From JBBSDP01 sp038240605 (GTDB lineage Bacteria > Planctomycetota > Phycisphaerae > Tepidisphaerales > Tepidisphaeraceae): a DNA stretch of 64,000 nucleotides. Both the position numbers and the translations under genes were made by a program. Shown one piece after another: positions 34,324 through 43,303 of this stretch. Each line of letters begins with the position of its first letter. Position 1 is the first letter of the stretch. The notes below the pieces were generated by a model. The model did not search any database. It was not told the DNA's origin and worked only from the letters and a program-made list of their open reading frames with translations. The DNA is taken from the NCBI GenBank assembly GCA_038240605.1, contig JBBSDP010000016.1, positions 1-64,000 of the forward strand, in the 5' to 3' direction.

Positions 34324-35880
34324 ATGCCGCCCACCCGCAAAATCTGCTCCCTTGAGGCGCTCCTGCAAATCCGCGCCGATGCCCGCGACACCGGTCGCAC
34401 CGTCGTGCATTGTCACGGCTGCTTCGACATCGTTCATCCCGGTCACATCCAGCACCTTCAGTATGCGCGATCGCTGGGGGACGTGCTCATCGTCTCGGTC
34501 AGCGCCGATGCACAGGTGCGGAAGGGGGTCGAACGCCCGCTGATTCCCCACGAGTTGCGCTCGGCGAGCCTGGCGGCGCTGGAGTGTGTCGACTGGGTCC
34601 ACGTCAATCACGACGAGACCGCCGCTCAGCTTCTGGAAACGCTGCGCCCGGACGTCTACGTCAAAGGTCGCGAATACGAGACGAGCACGGACCCGCGGTT
34701 CCTCCAGGAGCGCGAGACGGTCACACGTCATGGCGGGCGCGTCGTGCTCTCCAGCGGCGAGGTCGTCTACTCGTCCACCGCGCTGATCGGCGCCCTGGAC
34801 AAGACCGACCGGTTCCAGGACGAAAAGCTGACGCGCCTGCGCGAACGCTACGGCCTGAGCACACCAAACCTGCAAAACCTCCTTCATCGCGGCCGTGGCC
34901 TCAAATGCGTGGTCGTCGGAGATTACGTGCTGGATCGCTATCACTTCTGTGATGCAACCGGCGTCGCGGGCGAGGGACCGATGCTCTCGCTCCGTGCGAT
35001 GCAGCAGCGCGACTACGATGGCGCGTCCGGCGTGATCGCCCTCCACCTGGCGGGCCTGGGCGCGGCGCCCACGCTCATCTGTCCGCTCGCGGACGATGAC
35101 CTATCACAACAGATCCGGCTTCGGCTTTGCGCCGGCGGGGTCGATGTGCAGAGCTACGCCGGCCGTCGGCAGGTCGTCTGCAAGCACCGCTATCTGGTGG
35201 ACCAGAGCAAGCTGTTCAAGGTGGACGAAGGCTCCGCGGCCCCGGGCGACTCGCAGCTCGAAGGATTGCTGGCCGCGAAGATCCTGGCGGCAGCGGAAGG
35301 CGCCGCCGTGGTGATCTTCGCTGACTTTGGCTACGGGATGATCACGGCGGGATTGCTCGATCGCATCCTGCCCAAGTTGCGGCGCACGGTGCCGGTCCTG
35401 ACGGCCGACGTGAGCGGACGCCAGAGCAACCTGCTGCGATTCAAGGACTTCGATTTGCTGTGCCCCACGGAGCGCGAGGTGCGCGAAGCGCAGCACGACT
35501 TCACCGACGGGCTGGGCGCGGTCGTCTGGAATTTGCTGAAGGTGACAGCCGCCCGACAGGCGATCATCACTCTTGGCAAACAGGGCCTGGTTACCTTTGA
35601 TCGCGACGCCGATGCACCCGATGGCCGGCTTCGCAGCGAATACCTGCCGGCCCTGGCGTCGCACGCCACCGATCCCCTCGGCTGCGGCGACGCATTGCTG
35701 GCAACGGCAAGCCTGGCCATGGCGTGTGGCGGATCACTCCAGGCCGCGGCGTTTCTCGGATCCGTCGCGGCCGCTCTCGAGGCACGGGAAATGGGAAACC
35801 AACCGATCGGCGCCGAGCGAATCCTCTCCCACCTTTACCAGCGCGATGCGCTGCCCGAAGCGGCACGGCTGGCGTCGTAG
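34324..35880 (+). CDS. HldE-like bifunctional ADP-heptose synthesis protein, domains in reverse order
   Basis: 518 residues from the ATG at 34324, with GGAGG five bases upstream. Residues ~1-170 are a cytidylyltransferase-fold nucleotidyltransferase (HGCFDIVHPGHIQHLQYARS, the HxGH motif, and KGREYE). Residues ~200-510 are a PfkB/ribokinase-type sugar kinase (VVGDYVLDRY, ADFGYGM, and at the end DPLGCGDALLATAS with the catalytic Asp). E. coli HldE has the kinase first. The product would be ADP-glycero-manno-heptose for LPS or another glycan; the divergent glycan operon fits. Confidence 0.87.
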   Translation: MPPTRKICSLEALLQIRADARDTGRTVVHCHGCFDIVHPGHIQHLQYARSLGDVLIVSVSADAQVRKGVERPLIPHELRSASLAALECVDWVHVNHDETAAQLLETLRPDVYVKGREYETSTDPRFLQERETVTRHGGRVVLSSGEVVYSSTALIGALDKTDRFQDEKLTRLRERYGLSTPNLQNLLHRGRGLKCVVVGDYVLDRYHFCDATGVAGEGPMLSLRAMQQRDYDGASGVIALHLAGLGAAPTLICPLADDDLSQQIRLRLCAGGVDVQSYAGRRQVVCKHRYLVDQSKLFKVDEGSAAPGDSQLEGLLAAKILAAAEGAAVVIFADFGYGMITAGLLDRILPKLRRTVPVLTADVSGRQSNLLRFKDFDLLCPTEREVREAQHDFTDGLGAVVWNLLKVTAARQAIITLGKQGLVTFDRDADAPDGRLRSEYLPALASHATDPLGCGDALLATASLAMACGGSLQAAAFLGSVAAALEAREMGNQPIGAERILSHLYQRDALPEAARLAS

Positions 35881-35904
35881 GCGGCGATCTCGAATCGCCC
35901 TCCG

Positions 35905-36249
35905 TTACCGCACCGGCCGCGGTCCGCCCGGCGGGGCGCTGCCCGGTTGCGTGGGAATTTCTCCGAACTGCTGCTCGAAGCGCTGAAGCAGCTGGCGCAA
36001 TGAGCCGGACAGGCGCTTCACGCTCGGGTAGCTCAGGATGATCCGGTCCGTCACCTTGAACAGCATCTGCTGCTGGCCGCCCTGCGGATTGGGGTTGAGC
36101 AGGTTGAAACCGAAGTCGATGATCACTTCTTCCGCGGTCGTGTGAATGCGGTAGCCGTTGGCGAAATTCGTCTTCATGTCGCGCTCGTCGAGCACGACCT
36201 GGAGGCTCTGCTGACCTTCCGCCGGGGGTGTCGTCACTTCATCTGCCAT
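35905..36249 (-). CDS. DUF3467 family protein
   Basis: 114 residues with AAAGGAAA before the ATG. The short sequence has the DUF3467 signature: an anchor near FANGYRIHTTAEEVIIDFGF and a later VTDRIILSYPSVKRLSGSL. It is a small soluble family of unknown function, common in bacteria and archaea. It converges with the HldE-like gene and diverges from glcD. Confidence 0.82.
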   Translation of the reverse strand: MADEVTTPPAEGQQSLQVVLDERDMKTNFANGYRIHTTAEEVIIDFGFNLLNPNPQGGQQQMLFKVTDRIILSYPSVKRLSGSLRQLLQRFEQQFGEIPTQPGSAPPGGPRPVR

Positions 36250-36350
36250 CCGTGTTTCCTTTCGTGAGTGGGAGAGGGGACATTGTGACGATTGCCGTCA
36301 AGAAATCCATAGAGTGGTGTTCGCGCGGCGCTGCCCTAAAATGAAGGACG

Positions 36351-37799
36351 ATGACCGCGACGATCGACACGATTTCCCAGTTGCGCGGGCTCGTTCCCGC
36401 CGACCACGTCCTCTCCGATCCTGACGAGCTGTTCGTCTACGATTGCGACGGCTTCACGATCGCCCGCTCGCGGCCGTTGGCGGTGGTCTTTCCGACCAGC
36501 ACCGCGGAAGTCGTGGCCGTCGTCAACGCGCTGGCGGCGCGGGGCGTGCAGATCGTGCCGCGCGGGACGGGCACCGGGCTGGCCGGGGGGTGCGTGGCGT
36601 TCGAGAACGGCGTCATCGTTTCCACCACGCGCCTGAACCGGGTACTGAACATCGACCTGATGAACCGCGTCGCTCACGTGCAGGCAGGCGTGCGCAACGT
36701 GCAACTCAGTGAGGTGGTCGCGCAAACGCCGGGCGGCACGGGCTACCACTTCGCGCCCGATCCCTCCAGCCAGCGGGCGAGCACGATCGGCGGGAACGCC
36801 TCGACCAACGCCGGCGGGATCCACACGCTCAAGGACTTCGTCTCCTCCAACCACGTGCTGGGGATCGAGATGGTACTCGCCGATGGCCAGGTGTTGCGCG
36901 TCGGCGCTGCCAATGGCTGCTATGAATCGGGGAGCTTCGACCTGCCGGGCCTGATCTGCGGACACGAGGGGACGCTGGGACTGATCACCTCGCTGTGGGT
37001 ACGGCTGGTCCCCAAAGCCCCCGCCTTCCGCACGATCGTCGCGATTTTCGCCGACACTTCGGACGCGTGCGAAACCGTCAGCGACGTGATCGGCGCCGGG
37101 ATGCTCCCCGCCGCCATGGAACTGATGGACGGCAAGATGGTGGAGGTGGTCGAGGCCGCGAACCACCTCGGATTTCCGCCGGGCACGCAGGCGCTGTTGC
37201 TGACGGAGATCGACGGGATCGAGCCGCTGCTCGATGCGCAGATGCAGGACGTGATCGATCTGTGCCGAAAGCACCACGCGACCAGCGTCGAGGGGACGTC
37301 GGACCCGGCGGTGCGCGCCAAGCTCTGGAAGGCGCGCAAGGCCGCATTCGGCGCGATCGGCCGGATCAGTCATTCGTACTGCACGCAGGATGCATGCGTG
37401 CCGCGAAGCATGCTCGCGCCGGTCCTGGCGCGGATCGACGCGATCGGCAAGGAATACGGGCTGCAGATCAGCAACGTCTTCCACGCCGGCGACGGCAACG
37501 TCCACCCGATCTTTCTCTACGACGACCGGGATGAAGACCAGGTGCAGAACACGCTGGCCGCCGCGGAAAAGGTGCTTCAGTATTGCGTTGACGTCGGCGG
37601 CACCTTGACGGGCGAGCATGGCGTTGGCGTCGAGAAGATCAGCCTGATGCCTTACCTCTTCGACGAACCGACGATGCGCCAGTTCGCGAAGGTGAAGGAG
37701 GCGTTTGATCCGGGGGAGCGGATCAACGCGGGGAAGCTGATTCCGAGTGACAAGCTGAAGGTCACGCTGCTCAAGCCGGGCCGGCATGTGCCGCAATAG
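36351..37799 (+). CDS. glcD: FAD-linked oxidase, glycolate/lactate oxidase GlcD type
   Basis: 482 residues. FAD-binding PCMH domain with VPRGTGTGLAGGCV near residue 68 and GGNASTNAGGIHTLK, then the FAD-oxidase C-terminal domain with NVFHAGDGNVHP and GGTLTGEHGVGVEK. These fit GlcD or a D-lactate dehydrogenase-like flavoenzyme oxidising a 2-hydroxy acid. glcE and glcF are absent from the window, so the substrate is not settled and the symbol is by similarity only. Confidence 0.88.
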   Translation: MTATIDTISQLRGLVPADHVLSDPDELFVYDCDGFTIARSRPLAVVFPTSTAEVVAVVNALAARGVQIVPRGTGTGLAGGCVAFENGVIVSTTRLNRVLNIDLMNRVAHVQAGVRNVQLSEVVAQTPGGTGYHFAPDPSSQRASTIGGNASTNAGGIHTLKDFVSSNHVLGIEMVLADGQVLRVGAANGCYESGSFDLPGLICGHEGTLGLITSLWVRLVPKAPAFRTIVAIFADTSDACETVSDVIGAGMLPAAMELMDGKMVEVVEAANHLGFPPGTQALLLTEIDGIEPLLDAQMQDVIDLCRKHHATSVEGTSDPAVRAKLWKARKAAFGAIGRISHSYCTQDACVPRSMLAPVLARIDAIGKEYGLQISNVFHAGDGNVHPIFLYDDRDEDQVQNTLAAAEKVLQYCVDVGGTLTGEHGVGVEKISLMPYLFDEPTMRQFAKVKEAFDPGERINAGKLIPSDKLKVTLLKPGRHVPQ

Positions 37800-37809
37800 G
37801 GTTTTTGCG

Positions 37810-40380
37810 TCAATTCCAGGTAATCAATCCCGGCTCATACGGCGTAGCAAGGTCTTTGGCGCCGGGGAGGATTCGGATCGCGAAGCCCTGGCGGCCGCTG
37901 GTGCGGCATTCGATCTTGCCGACGAACAGGTGACGATCGGCGGCGAGCGGCTTCGAGTGGGTCATGTTCAGTGCCTGGGGCTGATCGATGTCACCCTTGG
38001 CGCTGATCGGGCCGGCGTAGAGCTGGACGGTGAGATCTTCGGCGTTGACGCCGGGCAGGTCGACGAGCGCCTCGACCTGCATGGAATCGCCGACCTTGAA
38101 GTGGCCGTTGCCGCTGGTGTGGACGCCGACGATCTTGATCCCGCTCCACTTGTTGCGCAGCAAATCCTTGGCATGGGCGAGCTCGATGGCGCGCTTCATC
38201 CCGTCGGCGACGAGGACGCGGCCGCGATCGAGGGCGGGGACGTAGAACTGCTCCGCGTAGTTCCGCACCATGCGGTTGGTATTGAAGACCGGGGCAAGGC
38301 GGCGCATGCAATTCTTCATCCGCGCGATCCATTCGCGCGGCGTGCCGTCGATCCCGCGATCGTAGAACGTCGGGAGGATCTGCTTCTCGAGCAAGTCGTA
38401 AAGCGCCTGGCTCTCGAGCTGGTCCTGGTAGTTGGCGTCGGCGTAGGTCTCGCCGCGGCCGATCGCCCACCCCAGGTCCGGGGCATATCCCTCGACCCAC
38501 CATCCGTCCAGGATCGAGCAATTGAGCACGCCGTTGGCGGCGGCCTTCATGCCGCTGGTGCCGGAGGCTTCGTAGGGACGACGCGGCGTGTTCAGCCAGA
38601 CGTCCACGCCCTGCACCAGGTAGCGGGCCACGTTCATGTCGTAGTTTTCCAGGAAGACGATCTTGCGCCGGACCGCCGGGTCCCGGGCGAAGTTGACGAT
38701 CTGTTTGATCAGGTCCTTTCCTTCGTGGTCGGCGGGATGAGCCTTGCCGGCGAAGAGGAACTGGATCGGGTGCTTGGAGTCTTCCAGGAGTCGGCGCAGG
38801 CGCTCGACGTCGCGGAAGAGGAGCGTGCCGCGCTTGTAAGTCGCGAACCGGCGCGCGAAGCCGATTGTCAGCGCTTCAGGATTGAGGACCTGGTCGGCGG
38901 TGGCGACCTCGTCGTACGCGGCGCCCCGGCGAAGCAGTTGCTCGCGGAGCGTCTGGCGCGACCAGCTCACCAGGCGGGCGCGGCACCGCTCGTGGGCGCG
39001 CCACAACTCCTCGTCGGGGATCTGCATGACGCCTTCCCAGACGCTGTTGTCCGAGGGGTCGCTCATCCACTCGTCGCTGAGGTAGCGATCGAGCGTGTAG
39101 GCGATGTCGTGGGCCAGCCAGGTGCGGACGTGAATGCCGTTGGTCACGTGCTTGATCGGCACCTCATCGGCGGGGAGCGAGGGCCACACGTTGTGCCACA
39201 TCTTGCGGGAGACGTCCCCGTGCAGGGCGCTGACGCCGTTGATGTTGTCGGCGAGCCGGATCGCCAGCAGCGCCATCGAGAATCCCTGCTTCTTGTTCGA
39301 GACGTCTTCGCGGCCCAGGGCCAGGAACCCTTCGTCGTCCAGCTTCAGCGAGGGGATGAACGACCGGAAATACTTCAGCATCAACTCGGGCGAGAACGTG
39401 TCGATGCCGGCCGGCACCGGCGTATGCGTCGTGAAGACGCTGGTCGCCATCACGCCCTGGCGCGCTTCGTCGAACGTGAGCGAAGATTTCTCGAGCATTG
39501 TCCGAATTCGCTCGAGGGCGAGGAAGGCGGAGTGCCCTTCGTTCATGTGGAAGACCGTGGGCGCCACGTTCAGCGCGGCCAGCGCGCGTACGCCGCCGAT
39601 CCCCAGGACGATCTCCTGCTTGATTCGCATCTCCGTCCCGCCGCCGTACAGCTTGCTGGTGATCTCGCGGTCGGCGGGGGAATTCTCTGGAAGGTTGGTG
39701 TCGAGAAGGTAGAGCGGGATGCGGCCGACCTGGGCCCGCCAGACCTTGCAGAAGACGGCGTTGTCGGGAAGGTCCACCCGCACCTGGACGGGCGACCCGT
39801 CGGTGTAGGTCATCGGCTTGATGGGAAGGTTGTAGAAATCCAGCTCGGGGTAGGCCTCCTGCTGCCAGCCGTCGGCGGAGAGGTACTGCTGGAAGTAGCC
39901 GTTGCGGTAGAGCAGGCCGACGCCGACGAGCGGGAGCGAGAGCTCGCTGGCGCTCTTGAGGTGGTCGCCGGCGAGGATCCCCAGGCCGCCGGAGTAAATC
40001 GGCAGCGATTCGTGAAGACCGAACTCCGCGGAAAAGTAGGCGACGAGCAAATCCTTCTTTTCGGCGTGGGCTTCGCTGAACCAGCCGCTCTGCTCCATGT
40101 GCTTCTTGAAAACCGCATGGACGCGGTGCATGTGGGCCAGGAAGCCGTCATCCGCCGCCGCCGCCGCCAGCTTCGACTGGGCGATCACACCCAGGAGCTT
40201 GACGGGGTTGTGATAGACGTCGTCCCACAGCTTGCGGTCCAGCCGGCGGAACAGCTCGACGGCGTCCGGCTGCCAAACCCACCAGAGGTTGTGCGCCAGT
40301 TCCAGCAACGGCAGAAGGGCATTGGGAACATCCGGGAAAACCTGGAACGTGCGGATGGTCGGAGAGACGGCTTCAGCCAT
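37810..40380 (-). CDS. glgP: Alpha-glucan phosphorylase
   Basis: 856 residues, typical of the bacterial/archaeal short (DUF3417-containing) phosphorylases. The N-terminus has LLELAHNLWWVWQPDAVELF, the DUF3417 box. The catalytic part has HMNEGHSAFLALERI, FARRFATYKRGTLLF and the pyridoxal-phosphate lysine region YEASGTSGMKAAANGVLN. It releases glucose 1-phosphate from glycogen or maltodextrin. The C-terminal ~120 residues hold an extra beta-rich region seen in this subfamily. Convergent with glcD (10-bp gap). Confidence 0.95.
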   Translation of the reverse strand: MAEAVSPTIRTFQVFPDVPNALLPLLELAHNLWWVWQPDAVELFRRLDRKLWDDVYHNPVKLLGVIAQSKLAAAAADDGFLAHMHRVHAVFKKHMEQSGWFSEAHAEKKDLLVAYFSAEFGLHESLPIYSGGLGILAGDHLKSASELSLPLVGVGLLYRNGYFQQYLSADGWQQEAYPELDFYNLPIKPMTYTDGSPVQVRVDLPDNAVFCKVWRAQVGRIPLYLLDTNLPENSPADREITSKLYGGGTEMRIKQEIVLGIGGVRALAALNVAPTVFHMNEGHSAFLALERIRTMLEKSSLTFDEARQGVMATSVFTTHTPVPAGIDTFSPELMLKYFRSFIPSLKLDDEGFLALGREDVSNKKQGFSMALLAIRLADNINGVSALHGDVSRKMWHNVWPSLPADEVPIKHVTNGIHVRTWLAHDIAYTLDRYLSDEWMSDPSDNSVWEGVMQIPDEELWRAHERCRARLVSWSRQTLREQLLRRGAAYDEVATADQVLNPEALTIGFARRFATYKRGTLLFRDVERLRRLLEDSKHPIQFLFAGKAHPADHEGKDLIKQIVNFARDPAVRRKIVFLENYDMNVARYLVQGVDVWLNTPRRPYEASGTSGMKAAANGVLNCSILDGWWVEGYAPDLGWAIGRGETYADANYQDQLESQALYDLLEKQILPTFYDRGIDGTPREWIARMKNCMRRLAPVFNTNRMVRNYAEQFYVPALDRGRVLVADGMKRAIELAHAKDLLRNKWSGIKIVGVHTSGNGHFKVGDSMQVEALVDLPGVNAEDLTVQLYAGPISAKGDIDQPQALNMTHSKPLAADRHLFVGKIECRTSGRQGFAIRILPGAKDLATPYEPGLITWN

Positions 40381-40497
40381 GAAACACCTGCAATCCTGTT
40401 ATTGTTTTCGCGAAGATCGTGTTCCCGCGGGACACGCGCGGCGGTTGGTAAACGGCCGGTTTTAGCCCAAAGCAGGGGAGCGATCAAGCTGCCGACG

Positions 40498-41028
40498 CTA
40501 TCCGCTGGCCTCAATGCGTTTGACGTAGAAGAGGGAATCGGCTGCCCGCTGGCCGACGAAATGCAGGCTGAACGGATACTTCAGCTTGCAGTTTCGGAAG
40601 AACTCGAAAATCCGCTCCCCGTGCTTGAATTGGCGCTCGAGGTTGGCGTTCACGTGATCTTCAAGGTGGGGCGGGACAAGCTGCTGGCGATCGTAATCCC
40701 AGTTGGGATCGATGCGGATCAGAAGGTGCGCCTCTTCCCAGTCGACCGGGTAGCCGTGAATGTAACCCTCGCCGGTATGAGGGGTGTAAAACCAGTAACA
40801 GAGGAATCGGTCTTTCCAGACGGTGGAGGTCGCGTTGTCGGCGCCGGTGATCAGACGCGCATGCGCGGTTCGGATCGCCTGTCCGCCGAGCGGCTTACAG
40901 ACCCAGACCGTTCGCTCGCGGCAATCGTAAAGCCCGACGTGGGGATACTTCCCGTTGAACTTGTTCGTGCAAAACCGGCTGCTGACGCGCGGCCCGCCCT
41001 CCTGTCCGCCACGCGAAAAACCAAACAT
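40498..41028 (-). CDS. Conserved hypothetical protein
   Basis: 176 residues with GAAGGA six bases before the ATG. Soluble and rich in aromatic residues (WVCKPLGGQ, CYWFYTPHTGEGYIHGYPVDWEEAH). No known motif or signal peptide. It lies 117 bp upstream of glgP on the same strand. Confidence 0.7.
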   Translation of the reverse strand: MFGFSRGGQEGGPRVSSRFCTNKFNGKYPHVGLYDCRERTVWVCKPLGGQAIRTAHARLITGADNATSTVWKDRFLCYWFYTPHTGEGYIHGYPVDWEEAHLLIRIDPNWDYDRQQLVPPHLEDHVNANLERQFKHGERIFEFFRNCKLKYPFSLHFVGQRAADSLFYVKRIEASG

Positions 41029-41073
41029 TCAGCCGTCCTTCGCGGTCTTGCACACCCTTATGCTTTTTCAGAG

Positions 41074-41133
41074 CCGCGACCGTCAGGGAGCGGTGTGTGC
41101 GGCACCGTGATTACCGCTCCCTGACGATCGCGG
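41074..41133. repeat. Near-perfect 21-bp inverted repeat of a planctomycete intergenic type
   Basis: Arms 41074-41094 (CCGCGACCGTCAGGGAGCGGT) and 41113-41133 match in reverse complement at 20 of 21 positions, separated by 18 bases. The core CGTCAGGGAGCGGT is one I associate with a repeat frequent in planctomycete intergenic DNA. It lies between the sppA stop and the hypothetical gene upstream of glgP. Confidence 0.75.
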
Positions 41134-41172
41134 CCATGAATCATATGCGATCGCCCCGAAGCGCGTCCGACC

Positions 41173-43065
41173 CTATTGAACCGTCACGACGAACGGCGAC
41201 ATCAGGAGCACCGGGTGCTTCTGGAGAAGTTGGATCGCCTGGAGCTGCTCGGTCAGCAGGCGGCGGGCCTGTGGCGAGAGCGTGTTCAACAGTGAGTCGG
41301 CGCTGATTTGGATCTTCGGACGGATCGGCGTGGCCGCCTCGGGGCCGCCGCCAAAGCCAAGCATGTCCGCCAGCGTGCGCGGCTGCGGCAACACGCGAAC
41401 GTCGTACTTGCCTTCTCCGAGCTTGGCCGTTTTGGCGGCATAGGCGACGGCGTCGGTGATGCCGCCGATCTCGTCCACCATGCCCAGCTCTTTCGCCTGC
41501 TCGGCGAGGAAGATGCGGCCGCGCGCCACTTTATCGATGTCCTTGATTTTGCCGGAGCGGGTCTTCATCACGCGCTGCGTGAACTGCTCGTACGTCCCGC
41601 GCATCCAGTTGGTGACGAGTCTTCGCTGACGGTCGGTGAACGGGTCATTGGAGCTGAAGAGCCCCGCGTTCTGTCCTTTCTTGAACGTTTCCGTGGTGAG
41701 TCCGAGCTTGTCGTACAGGTCCTTCATGACGAACTTGCCGCCGACCACGCCGATCGAACCGACGATGGCGGAGGGGTCGGCGAAGATGTGGTCGCCGGCC
41801 GAGGCGAGGTAATACCCGCCGCTGGCCGCCATGCTGCCGACGCTGATGATCACCGGCTTCTTCGCCGCGACGTGCCGCGCCGCCTGCCACATCACCTCGC
41901 TGGCCAGCGCGCTGCCGCCCGGCGAGTCGATTCGGATGACGACCGCCTTCACGTTCTCATCGCGCGCCGCGGACCGCAGCGCCTTGCGGATCGATTCGCC
42001 GCCGATCCCGCCTTCGCTGAACAGCCCATCGCCACCCTCACCATCGGAGATCACGCCCTCGGCGTAGATCAGCGCGATGGCCGGGTTGTCCGATGGCTGC
42101 GGGCGTTTCCCAAGGAGCTGGAAGAACGCGAGGGGGCTGGACATGTCGACCGATTCGCGGGGCGTGCGGCCGTAGTCGTGGAGCAAATCCACGTCGTTGC
42201 CCAGTTCCTTTTTCAAAAGGTCGCGCAGGCCGTCTTCGTCCACCACGTGATCCACGAAGCCGCGGCTCTTGGCCGCGGCGGCGGTGAGTATCGTCTCGTC
42301 GATCATCTGCTTCACCGCTTCGTGCGGCAGGTTCCGATTGAACGAGATGCCGTCGACGATCTGGTCGTAGATGGCGTCGATCAGCTTGTTCAACTCGCCC
42401 TTGAGTTCTTCGCTGGCGCCGGTGCGGGTATAGGATTCGTCGGCCCCTTTGTATTCGCCGATCTGGACGTAATCGGCTTTCACGCCGACCTTGTCGAACA
42501 GGCCCTTGTAGAACATCGTTTCCATCCCCACGCCGGGGATCATGATCTCGCCGCCATCGAGCAGGCAGATGTTCGTCGCGCCCGTCGCGAGGGTGTAGCC
42601 GACGGTGTCGTACGAGTCGGCGTAGACGAACGTGGGCTTGCCGGCGTGGCGGACGGTATTCAGAGCATCGCGGATTTCCTGCGCCTGCGCCAGGTTCATC
42701 CCGTGCTCGCCGAGCGTCATCAGGACCGCGCGAACGTCCTTGTCGTCCCGTGCCGAGTGCAGCCGGTCAACGATCGAACGGATGGTCGAGCTGGCGTCAT
42801 CGCCGAACAGCGAGAAGGCGGCTGGGCCCTCGGCGACCGGGCGCGAGAGATCGAAGTAGGCCACCTTCGAGGCCTTAGCCTGCTTGTCGTTCAGCTCCTT
42901 CATCCGCTTGATCAGCTCGGCGGGCGTGGGGTAATGCGGTTCGGCACCAGCCGCCGCAAGCGCCAGTGATGGTTGCGTTGCAGGCGAAACGGCCGGCTGT
43001 GTCGTCGGACCTGCAAGGCAAACGCTGGTCACCGCAAGAATCGCTGCCACGGTAAGGCTTTTCAT
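41173..43065 (-). CDS. sppA: Signal peptide peptidase SppA, 67K type
   Basis: 630 residues with AGGAG before the ATG. N-terminal signal peptide/anchor (MKSLTVAAILAVTSVCLAG). Two ClpP-like S49 domains: the first carries the general-base Lys (IGEYKGADESYTR), the second the nucleophile Ser (VGSMAASGGYYLAS). SppA clears signal peptides in the membrane. The family's usual length is 600-620. Monocistronic, 238 bp from the next gene. Confidence 0.95.
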   Translation of the reverse strand: MKSLTVAAILAVTSVCLAGPTTQPAVSPATQPSLALAAAGAEPHYPTPAELIKRMKELNDKQAKASKVAYFDLSRPVAEGPAAFSLFGDDASSTIRSIVDRLHSARDDKDVRAVLMTLGEHGMNLAQAQEIRDALNTVRHAGKPTFVYADSYDTVGYTLATGATNICLLDGGEIMIPGVGMETMFYKGLFDKVGVKADYVQIGEYKGADESYTRTGASEELKGELNKLIDAIYDQIVDGISFNRNLPHEAVKQMIDETILTAAAAKSRGFVDHVVDEDGLRDLLKKELGNDVDLLHDYGRTPRESVDMSSPLAFFQLLGKRPQPSDNPAIALIYAEGVISDGEGGDGLFSEGGIGGESIRKALRSAARDENVKAVVIRIDSPGGSALASEVMWQAARHVAAKKPVIISVGSMAASGGYYLASAGDHIFADPSAIVGSIGVVGGKFVMKDLYDKLGLTTETFKKGQNAGLFSSNDPFTDRQRRLVTNWMRGTYEQFTQRVMKTRSGKIKDIDKVARGRIFLAEQAKELGMVDEIGGITDAVAYAAKTAKLGEGKYDVRVLPQPRTLADMLGFGGGPEAATPIRPKIQISADSLLNTLSPQARRLLTEQLQAIQLLQKHPVLLMSPFVVTVQ

Positions 43066-43226
43066 ACGTCTGCTCCTGAACCAGTTCAGCGGATAGGGAC
43101 CCCCAATCGCGACGCGCGACCGCGACTATAGACCCCAACATCGGCCCATTCAACGCAATTCGTAAACCAGAGCGGCTCACGGAGCAGTCATGCGTCGCCG
43201 TCGGATCGGGGGTTCGCGCAAAAAGA

Positions 43227-43254
43227 GCCCGCCTCCGGAACACCGGCGGCGGGC
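43227..43254 (-). terminator. Intrinsic terminator of the phosphatase gene
   Basis: Arms 43227-43238 (GCCCGCCTCCGG) and 43243-43254 (CCGGCGGCGGGC) pair at 11 of 12 positions around a 4-base loop, followed on the minus strand by TCTTTTTG. It lies 50 bp after the stop at 43304. Confidence 0.85.
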
Positions 43255-43303
43255 GGGTCAGGCTTATCCTTACGTCATTGAGGCCAATTGCGATCGGAGA
43301 CGA

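Noticed and set aside
37786..41124. An 1112-codon open frame on the + strand opposite glgP
   Set aside because: It is antisense to a clear phosphorylase and shows no domain; long antisense frames are expected at this GC content and codon bias.
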